This document shows positions 58,121 through 64,000 of a DNA stretch of 64,000 nt, in pieces. The position numbers and the translations under genes are program-made. Within the stretch, counting starts at the first letter, position 1; every line of letters begins with the position of its first letter. This DNA comes from Chlorobiaceae bacterium. GTDB lineage: Bacteria; Bacteroidota; Chlorobiia; Chlorobiales; Chlorobiaceae. The notes beneath the pieces are model-generated. The model made no database searches, had not been told where the DNA came from, and saw only the letters and a program-made list of their open reading frames with translations. Location: NCBI GenBank assembly GCA_013334755.1, contig JAAXWX010000003.1:35357-99356 (forward strand), in the 5' to 3' direction.

Positions 58121-58924
58121 TTATACTTCCACAAGTTCGACATCCGGCAGTTCACTGCCCATAAAGAGCTGGTAGAGCATGCTGAATTTCTGAGGCAGAT
58201 CGCTGACGAGCAAATGCGGAACAGATACATGTCCGGAAGGGTTGAGCAGGCCTGACTCCAAAAGGAGTTCTCTGGTTCTCAGAGCGACCGCCTCAGCCGA
58301 ATCAATGATACGGATTTTACTGCCGATTGTTTCTTCAATCACCTGGCGAAGAATCGGGTAGTGTGTACAACCGAGTACCAGCGTATCAATTTCCTGTTTC
58401 CTGAATCCTGCCAGATATTGTTCAGCAATAAGCCTGGTAGCCGGATGGTTGATAAAACCTTCCTCTGCCAGCGGAACAAAGAGAGGGCAGGCCTGCGAGA
58501 TGACCTCTATGTCGGCATTGAGCTGGTTAATGGCGCATGCGTAAGCATTTGAGCATACCGTGGCCTGAGTTCCGATAACGCCGATGCGGTTGTTTTTTGA
58601 AACCTGCACAGCAAGCTTTGCACCTGCTTTGAGAACTCCAATTACGGGGATCTTGCCGCACGACTTTTCAACAACATCAAGAGCAAGTGCGGAAACGGTA
58701 TTGCAGGCGACAATGATCACTTTGGGCTGATAGCGCATGAGAATGGCTGTATCGTCTGCCGCATATTTCCGTATGGTTATCTGGGACTTTGGTCCGTATG
58801 GCACCCTCGCTGTATCACCGAAATAGATAATACGCTCGGCAGGCAGAGCTGCCTGTACTGCCTTGACAACAGTCAGTCCGCCAATACCGGAGTCAAAGAT
58901 ACCAATAGGGCTTTCAGTAGTCAA
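58121..58924 (-). CDS. murI: Glutamate racemase
   Basis: 267 residues. [16 protein letters not shown] at the start, catalytic Cys in [10 protein letters not shown] (near 74) and in LGCTHYPIL (near 185). Makes D-glutamate for peptidoglycan. The start is TTG at 58924, inside a heptad tract; there is no in-frame ATG before the upstream stop. Confidence 0.92.
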   Translation of the reverse strand: MTTESPIGIFDSGIGGLTVVKAVQAALPAERIIYFGDTARVPYGPKSQITIRKYAADDTAILMRYQPKVIIVACNTVSALALDVVEKSCGKIPVIGVLKAGAKLAVQVSKNNRIGVIGTQATVCSNAYACAINQLNADIEVISQACPLFVPLAEEGFINHPATRLIAEQYLAGFRKQEIDTLVLGCTHYPILRQVIEETIGSKIRIIDSAEAVALRTRELLLESGLLNPSGHVSVPHLLVSDLPQKFSMLYQLFMGSELPDVELVEV

Positions 58925-58957
58925 TGGAGAGTTTACAATTGACGGTTGACAATGGAT
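58918..58957. repeat. Heptad-like tract at the 5' end of murI
   Basis: Reads TCAATGG|AGAGTTT|ACAATTG|ACGGTTG|ACAATGG, an exact seven-base period over five units. It fills the gap between ychF and murI and contains the murI TTG start. Confidence 0.55.
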
Positions 58958-58977
58958 TCATGACCATCATTAAAGTA

Positions 58978-60069
58978 TTATACATTAAAGCGAAAAACAA
59001 TAACATCACCATCCTTGACAATGTATTCCTTGCCTTCGGAGCGGAGTTTTCCTGCAATTTTGACCTTCTGTTCCGAGCCGAGTTCAATAAGGTCACGGTA
59101 GAACATGACTTCGGCGCGGATAAATCCTTTTTCAAAATCAGAATGTATTGCTCCTGCCGCTTCAGGCGCAGCAGCTCCCTTGCGGATAGTCCATGCATGA
59201 ACCTCTTTTTCCCCTGCGGTAAAATAGGTCTGCAGGCCGAGCAGGTCATAAGCGGTCTGGATCAGCCGGTCGAGGCCAGACATGTGAAGTCCGAGGCTTT
59301 CAAGAAATTCCGGTCGCTCTTCTTCAGGCAGTTCTGCTATTTCCGCCTCTGTTTTTGCGCTGATGATCAGCATTTTTGAGCCTGATGCGGCAGCAATTTC
59401 AGCAACTTTTTCCGTATAACTGTTCCCATCCGGAAGATCGGTTTCCGCGACGTTGGCCGCAAAGAGAATTGGTTTGGACGACAAAAGGAAGAACTGTTTG
59501 GCTACAGCCTGCTCTTCGGCGGTTTCAAGGATTTTTCGGACTGGGATGCCTTCACTGAGTCCGCTGATAATTTTTTCAGCTACTGCGAGCTGCAGGATAA
59601 GCTCTTTTTCTTTTCTGGCGTTTTTTCTGAGCCTGTCCATCCGGCGTTCCATGCTGTCGAGATCGGCCAGCATCAGCTCTGTTTCAATAGTGATGATGTC
59701 GTCAGCGGGGTCTATTTTTCCTTCGACATGGATAATATTGTCGTCATCAAAACAGCGTACAACATGAACGATGGCATCAACCTCCCGGATATGTGAGAGG
59801 AACTGGTTTCCGAGTCCTTCGCCCTTGCTTGCCCCTTTGACCAGTCCGGCAATATCAACGATTTCAAGGGTTGCCGGTACAAGTGTGGGAGTTTTTACAA
59901 CATCAGCAATCTGTTGCATCCTCTCGTCAGGTACAAGCACAGTCCCGACATTGGGTTCTATGGTACAGAAAGGATAATTGGCAGCTTCAGCCTGTTTTGC
60001 CGTGATGGCATTGAAAAGCGTAGACTTGCCGACATTTGGCAATCCGACAATGCCGCAGCGAAGTGACAT
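58978..60069 (-). CDS. ychF: Ribosome-associated P-loop NTPase YchF
   Basis: 363 residues from the ATG at 60069 ([17 protein letters not shown]). G1 GLPNVGKS at residues 8-15, G3 [10 protein letters not shown], then a coiled-coil/TGS-type C-terminal (EKGFIRAEV...[17 protein letters not shown]). Usually an ATPase bound to ribosomes. Extending the frame to 60105 adds 12 unrelated residues. Confidence 0.95.
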   Translation of the reverse strand: MSLRCGIVGLPNVGKSTLFNAITAKQAEAANYPFCTIEPNVGTVLVPDERMQQIADVVKTPTLVPATLEIVDIAGLVKGASKGEGLGNQFLSHIREVDAIVHVVRCFDDDNIIHVEGKIDPADDIITIETELMLADLDSMERRMDRLRKNARKEKELILQLAVAEKIISGLSEGIPVRKILETAEEQAVAKQFFLLSSKPILFAANVAETDLPDGNSYTEKVAEIAAASGSKMLIISAKTEAEIAELPEEERPEFLESLGLHMSGLDRLIQTAYDLLGLQTYFTAGEKEVHAWTIRKGAAAPEAAGAIHSDFEKGFIRAEVMFYRDLIELGSEQKVKIAGKLRSEGKEYIVKDGDVIVFRFNV

Positions 60070-60188
60070 AAAAAAAAAGTTTGTTGATAGAGTGACCACG
60101 ATCAAAATATTCGTTTTAACATGTAACCAATATGTTTGGAAAAAGCAAATATTTTTTATAAAATAACAGGCTAAATTAAAATGCTTTG

Positions 60189-60896
60189 GTGAAACAGGAA
60201 ATCGGAAAAAAGCGTATCATTATTGCTATTGACGGGCCGGCTGCATCCGGAAAAAGTACCACAGCCCGCAGGGTGGCGCAGCAGCTTGGATATACCTATA
60301 TCGATACCGGTGCAATGTATCGGACAGTGACCCTCAAGGCTTTGCAGCAGGGAGTTCTGGATGATTTGCGAAATTCCCCCGAGAGTGTTTCCAGTTTGCT
60401 TCAAGACATTGTCATACGTTTTGACGGTGACCGGGTTTTGGTTGATGGACGTGATGTTACTGCTGAAATCAGAGAGAACCGGGTAAGTCGTGAGGTTAGT
60501 TTTATCAGTTCACTCAAGCCGGTACGTGACAGGCTTAGAGAGATGCAGCGGGAAATGGGACGGCAGCGCGCTGTTGTCATGGATGGGCGGGATATAGGCA
60601 CCGTTGTTTTTCCTGATGCTGAACTGAAAATATTTCTTGTTGCTGATGCCCGAAAAAGAGCAGAACGGCGATATGCTGAACTGATTGCAACCACTCCAAA
60701 GGGTACTGAACTGCCAGATCTTGATGTGCTGGAAGAGGAAATAAAGAGACGTGACCGGGATGATGCCGAGCGGGAACACGCTCCTTTAAGAAAACATCCT
60801 GAAGCACACGAAATTGATACATCGGATTTGACTATCGAGCGTCAGGTTGATATTGTCTATAACCTTGCGCTGGAAATAGAGAAGGATGACCGGTAA
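60189..60896 (+). CDS. cmk: Cytidylate kinase
   Basis: 235 residues from GTG at 60189; TTG at 60186 is the alternative and no in-frame ATG exists near. P-loop [12 protein letters not shown] at about 13-24, [29 protein letters not shown] and the lid Arg-rich [10 protein letters not shown]. Phosphorylates CMP/dCMP. rpsA follows after 102 bp, the classic cmk-rpsA pair of many bacteria. Confidence 0.92.
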   Translation: MKQEIGKKRIIIAIDGPAASGKSTTARRVAQQLGYTYIDTGAMYRTVTLKALQQGVLDDLRNSPESVSSLLQDIVIRFDGDRVLVDGRDVTAEIRENRVSREVSFISSLKPVRDRLREMQREMGRQRAVVMDGRDIGTVVFPDAELKIFLVADARKRAERRYAELIATTPKGTELPDLDVLEEEIKRRDRDDAEREHAPLRKHPEAHEIDTSDLTIERQVDIVYNLALEIEKDDR

Positions 60897-60998
60897 CAAT
60901 TACCGGCATTTACAGATATTTTTCATTAACCATAAAACCGCATGCCGATATCTCTCGCGGCAAGCAGGCTAACTTAGAAGAGAGGAAGGAAAAAATTA

Positions 60999-62777
60999 AT
61001 GGCAGAAGCATTTACACAGGGAAAAAAGGTCAAGGAAAGGCCAGCAAGAAAAAAACTCAAATTTTTTGCGCATTACGAGCCCGCCGAACTTGCATTGATG
61101 GAGCAGCTTTATTCAAGCACGCTCAATGAAATTACCGAAGACGAAATTATCAAGGGCAGGGTTGTCTCGATATCCAACAAGGATGTCACGATCGATGTCG
61201 GTTTCAAATCGGAAGGTATCGTTTCGCTGCTTGAATTCAGAGCCGAAGATGAGGTACAGGTAGGCGATGATGTTGAAGTTTATCTTGAGAACATCGAAGA
61301 CAAGATGGGACAGCTCATTCTTTCCAAGAAGAAAGCTGATGTCCTGAGAATCTGGGACAAGATCTATGATTCAATTGAAAACGATACCATCATCAACGGC
61401 AAGATCATCAACCGCGTCAAGGGTGGTATGACCGTTTCGCTGTCTGGTGTAGAGGCCTTCCTTCCCGGTTCGCAGATTGATGTCAAACCGGTTCGTGATT
61501 TTGATGCGCTTGTCGGTCAGACCATGGACTTCAGGGTTGTCAAGATCAATCCTGTTACACAGAATATTGTTGTCAGTCATAAAGTTATCCTCGAAGAGGA
61601 GTATGCTGCCCGTCGTGAAGAGATGCTTGCCAATATCAAGGTTGGTATGGTGCTTGAAGGTACGGTCAAGAACATTACCGACTTCGGTATCTTTGTTGAT
61701 CTCGGCGGTCTTGATGGTCTGGTGCATATTACCGATATTACCTGGGGCAGAATCAACCATCCTTCAGAGGTTGTTGATCTTGATCAGCCTATCAAGGTTG
61801 TTGTCGTCGGCTTTGACGAGAACACCAAGAGAGTCTCTCTTGGCATGAAGCAGCTTGAGTCACATCCTTGGGAAAATATCGAGCTCAAATATCCGGTCGG
61901 CTCGAAAGCACAGGGTCGTGTTGTTTCCATTACCGATTACGGCGCTTTTGTCGAGATCGAAAAGGGCATTGAGGGTCTTGTGCACATCTCCGAGATGAGC
62001 TGGACACAGCATATCAAGCATCCGGGTCAGTTTGTCACCCTTGGTCAGGAAGTAGAGTGTGTGATTCTTAATATCGACAAGGATCATACAAAGCTTTCAC
62101 TTTCCATGAAGCGTGTGAACGAGGATCCATGGATTGCATTGTCCGAAAAATATATTGAAAACTCCCTGCATAAAGGTACGGTCAGCAATATCACTGATTT
62201 TGGTGTCTTTGTTGAGCTCGAACCTGGTGTAGACGGTCTGGTTCATATTTCAGACCTGTCATGGACCAAGAAAATCCGTCATCCAAGTGAACTGGTTAAA
62301 AAGAATCAGGATCTGGAGGTCAAGGTTCTCAAGTTTGACGTTCATGCCCGGCGTATTGCACTTGGCCACAAACAGATCAATCAGGATCCCTGGGACGAGT
62401 TCGAACAGAAATATGCGGTAGGAGCAGAAACACCCGGACAGATTTCACAGATCATCGAGAAAGGTGTTATTGTGATTCTTCCTGGAGATGTTGATGGGTT
62501 TGTTCCGGTATCACATCTGCTTCAGGGCGGTGTAAAGGATATTCACTCATCCTTCAAGATCGGTGATGAACTGCCTCTCCGAGTCATTGAATTCGACAAG
62601 GAGAACAAGCGTATCATTCTTTCAGCTCTTGAATATTTCAAGGACAAGAACAAGGAAGAGATTGAAGCGTATCTGGCTGCTCATCCCAATGAGAAGAAGG
62701 AGATCGAGGCAGCTACTGCTGAGCTTGAACCTCCGGTCAAATCCGCCGAGAAAAAAGTAACCGAGCAGAACGCGTGA
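60999..62777 (+). CDS. rpsA: 30S ribosomal protein S1
   Basis: 592 residues with six S1 RNA-binding domains in a row; recurring units are [30 protein letters not shown], best seen in domains 3, 4 and 5. The last domain is degenerate, and the C-terminal tail is Lys/Glu-rich. Binds mRNA on the 30S platform. Good ribosome binding site AGAGGAAGG. Preceded by cmk and followed by a strong terminator. Confidence 0.95.
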   Translation: MAEAFTQGKKVKERPARKKLKFFAHYEPAELALMEQLYSSTLNEITEDEIIKGRVVSISNKDVTIDVGFKSEGIVSLLEFRAEDEVQVGDDVEVYLENIEDKMGQLILSKKKADVLRIWDKIYDSIENDTIINGKIINRVKGGMTVSLSGVEAFLPGSQIDVKPVRDFDALVGQTMDFRVVKINPVTQNIVVSHKVILEEEYAARREEMLANIKVGMVLEGTVKNITDFGIFVDLGGLDGLVHITDITWGRINHPSEVVDLDQPIKVVVVGFDENTKRVSLGMKQLESHPWENIELKYPVGSKAQGRVVSITDYGAFVEIEKGIEGLVHISEMSWTQHIKHPGQFVTLGQEVECVILNIDKDHTKLSLSMKRVNEDPWIALSEKYIENSLHKGTVSNITDFGVFVELEPGVDGLVHISDLSWTKKIRHPSELVKKNQDLEVKVLKFDVHARRIALGHKQINQDPWDEFEQKYAVGAETPGQISQIIEKGVIVILPGDVDGFVPVSHLLQGGVKDIHSSFKIGDELPLRVIEFDKENKRIILSALEYFKDKNKEEIEAYLAAHPNEKKEIEAATAELEPPVKSAEKKVTEQNA

Positions 62778-62810
62778 GATAAGTAACCATCTGCTGGTTC
62801 AAATCGTATA

Positions 62811-62848
62811 AAAAAAGCCTTCTCTTTATCAGGGAAGGCTTTTTTTAT
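62811..62848 (+). terminator. Terminator of rpsA
   Basis: AAGCCTTC and GAAGGCTT form a stem followed by a run of seven T residues on the plus strand; the A-run before it may let it work for the minus strand too. Confidence 0.88.
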
Positions 62849-63086
62849 GCCCTGTAAGGGGGGCGATAACAATCAAGATGAAGCTGGTGTTCTCGTTATT
62901 GCCATCACCATCACTCTACGCTGTGCATGGGAGAATCCGTAAAAGTCAGTCATGAAGCGATACAGGGGGGCGGCATGAGGTACTCTTTGCCGAAATGATA
63001 CTGCGCAGAACTAACGTTAAGGGGTGGAAGGTCCAGCGCGTTATTGCATGGATGCCGGTTACATGACCATATCACTCAGCGGTGGT
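62849..63086. other. Intergenic region between rpsA and era
   Basis: About 240 bp between convergent genes. Only the rpsA terminator at its left edge is recognised. I see no gene or RNA structure in the rest. Confidence 0.5.
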
Positions 63087-64000
63087 TCAGTAGCCGTAAC
63101 TTTTCAGGAGATTGTTTTTCTTCCGCCAATCAGGGCGCACCTTGATGAAGAGTTCAAGAAATACGGGTCGGCCGAGCATCTCCTCAATATCTTTTCTTGC
63201 CGTCTGGCCAAGTTTTTTCAGCGCGGCGCCCTTGCTTCCGATCAGGATCTGTTTCTGGGTTTCCCGTTCTACGATGACCGAGCAGCGGATAAGATCCTTT
63301 CTTGTCGGATCGGCTTCGTGCTGCTCCCTGAATTCGTCAATGACGACTTCAGTAGAATAGGGAACCTCGCGACCATAGAGCAGGAAAATCTTTTCGCGGA
63401 TAATTTCGCTTACAAAAAAGCGTTCCGGAGCGGTACTGAGTGTATCTTCCGGATAGAGCGGATAGTTGAGTGGAAGAAACGGCTGGATTGCTTCGATGAG
63501 CCGGGGAAGGTTACTGCCTTTCAATGCTGAAACCGAGAGGACGGCAGCCGGATTCCAGGTGTTTTTGACGAATGCTTCAGCCTCATGTTGACGTTCTGCA
63601 CTGACAAGGTCGCATTTATTGAGAACGGCAATGATTGGTTTTCCCTCTGGTTTAAGCCAGCCACTGAAGAGCTCTTCGGCAAACGGCCGGTCGAAAAAAT
63701 CCTTTTTGCCTGAATAAGGGAGCAGGGCAATGACGATATCGGCATCTTTAAGGGTATCGCGGATGATGCCAAGCATGGACTCATGAAGTTTCTGCTGCGG
63801 TTTCATGATGCCCGGCGTATCGAGAAAGATAATCTGGCACTGGTCGTTGTGGTAGATGCCGGTAATTTTTTTCCTCGTGGTTTGCGGTTTAGGTGTTACA
63901 ATAGAAAGTTTATAGTCGAGAAGCTCGTTGAGCAGGGTTGACTTGCCTGCATTGGGCGGGCCGATTATAATCGCGAAACCGCAGGAAAAAGATGTGGATG
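63087..64000 (-). CDS. era: GTPase Era (N-terminus beyond the window)
   Basis: 304 residues visible; the start is past 64000. G1 [10 protein letters not shown]2 near PQTTR, G3 DTPGI, G4 NKCD, then the KH domain with [26 protein letters not shown] near the end and IKVRPDWR. Binds the 3' end of 16S rRNA and aids 30S assembly. The G1 is GPPNAGKST where GRPNVGKST is usual. The ATG at 63806 is only an internal Met. Confidence 0.93.
   Translation of the reverse strand, partial: STSFSCGFAIIIGPPNAGKSTLLNELLDYKLSIVTPKPQTTRKKITGIYHNDQCQIIFLDTPGIMKPQQKLHESMLGIIRDTLKDADIVIALLPYSGKKDFFDRPFAEELFSGWLKPEGKPIIAVLNKCDLVSAERQHEAEAFVKNTWNPAAVLSVSALKGSNLPRLIEAIQPFLPLNYPLYPEDTLSTAPERFFVSEIIREKIFLLYGREVPYSTEVVIDEFREQHEADPTRKDLIRCSVIVERETQKQILIGSKGAALKKLGQTARKDIEEMLGRPVFLELFIKVRPDWRKKNNLLKSYGY

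Noticed and set aside
1..64000. CRISPR arrays, tRNA or rRNA genes, insertion sequences and prophage
   Set aside because: No regularly spaced repeats, cloverleaf sequence, transposase or phage structural gene was recognised by reading.

Overview
This window is a stretch of chromosome from a green sulfur bacterium (Chlorobi; Chlorobium, Pelodictyon or Prosthecochloris type). The main evidence is a small CsmA/CsmE-type chlorosome envelope protein at about 25.6-25.8 kb, together with an ArsA-like ATPase carrying a C-terminal HSP20-like domain and a four-gene cytoplasmic (group 3b type) [NiFe]-hydrogenase. Base composition is moderate. Genes are densely packed, with many ATGA stop/start overlaps and several TTG or GTG starts. 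The species cannot be fixed from the sequence alone. I see no rRNA, tRNA, CRISPR array, insertion sequence or prophage.

Layout. 0-4.7 kb: the end of an acidic repeat-bearing protein and an ArsA-like ATPase (+); folB-folK and a YopX-like orphan (-); nadC-acpS (+). 4.7-7.4 kb: trigger factor and an M16 peptidase (-). 7.5-11.7 kb: an epimerase-like protein, recA, dus and asd (+). 11.7-14.3 kb: alr, a ComEA-like protein and an unknown, translationally linked (-). 14.6-18.4 kb: a cystathionine-beta-synthase-like protein that lacks the PLP lysine, a zinc-ribbon-like unknown, rpsU and aroA (+). 18.4-25.8 kb: mostly minus strand, with an alpha/beta hydrolase, a YtxH protein, an HD phosphohydrolase, a B12/radical-SAM protein, lptB, an AraC-type regulator and the chlorosome gene. 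26-31 kb: an outer-membrane beta-barrel protein (-), then gamma-carbonic anhydrase, a protoporphyrinogen-oxidase-like flavoprotein, MscS and an SlyD-like FKBP (+). 31.1-37.3 kb (-): the hydrogenase operon in the order beta-gamma-delta-alpha, then U32, GIY-YIG and a small phage-like protein. 37.6-40.3 kb (+): a caspase-like protease, a membrane protein of unknown function and a TrmH-type methyltransferase. 40.4-44.6 kb (-): a universal stress protein, a LonB-like protease and TerC. 44.7-52.7 kb (+): aldehyde dehydrogenase-patatin, a second beta-barrel protein, a YbaK deacylase, a GT4 glycosyltransferase, a SIMPL protein and gnd-zwf, with pgl convergent. 53.6-54.9 kb (+): DUF2278 and DUF4282. 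55-60 kb (-): a NuoG/GltD fusion flavoprotein, ispH, murI and ychF. 60.2-64 kb: cmk-rpsA (+) and era (-), cut by the window end.

How the genes fit together. Most are housekeeping: folate, NAD, fatty-acid priming, aromatic and aspartate amino acids, cell wall, isoprenoids, translation and protein quality control. The redox genes (hydrogenase, the large FeS flavoprotein, and zwf/pgl/gnd producing NADPH) suit an anaerobic phototroph that must balance reductant. The observations I rate highest are: the CBS-family pseudoenzyme with Tyr in place of the Schiff-base Lys; the hydrogenase large subunit that ends exactly at its metal-binding His, with no cleavable tail; period-7 simple-sequence tracts on both sides of murI and upstream of tig; the chlorosome gene next to an AraC-type regulator; and the caspase gene behind a structured leader. 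I found no clearly new multi-gene system. These are individual leads.
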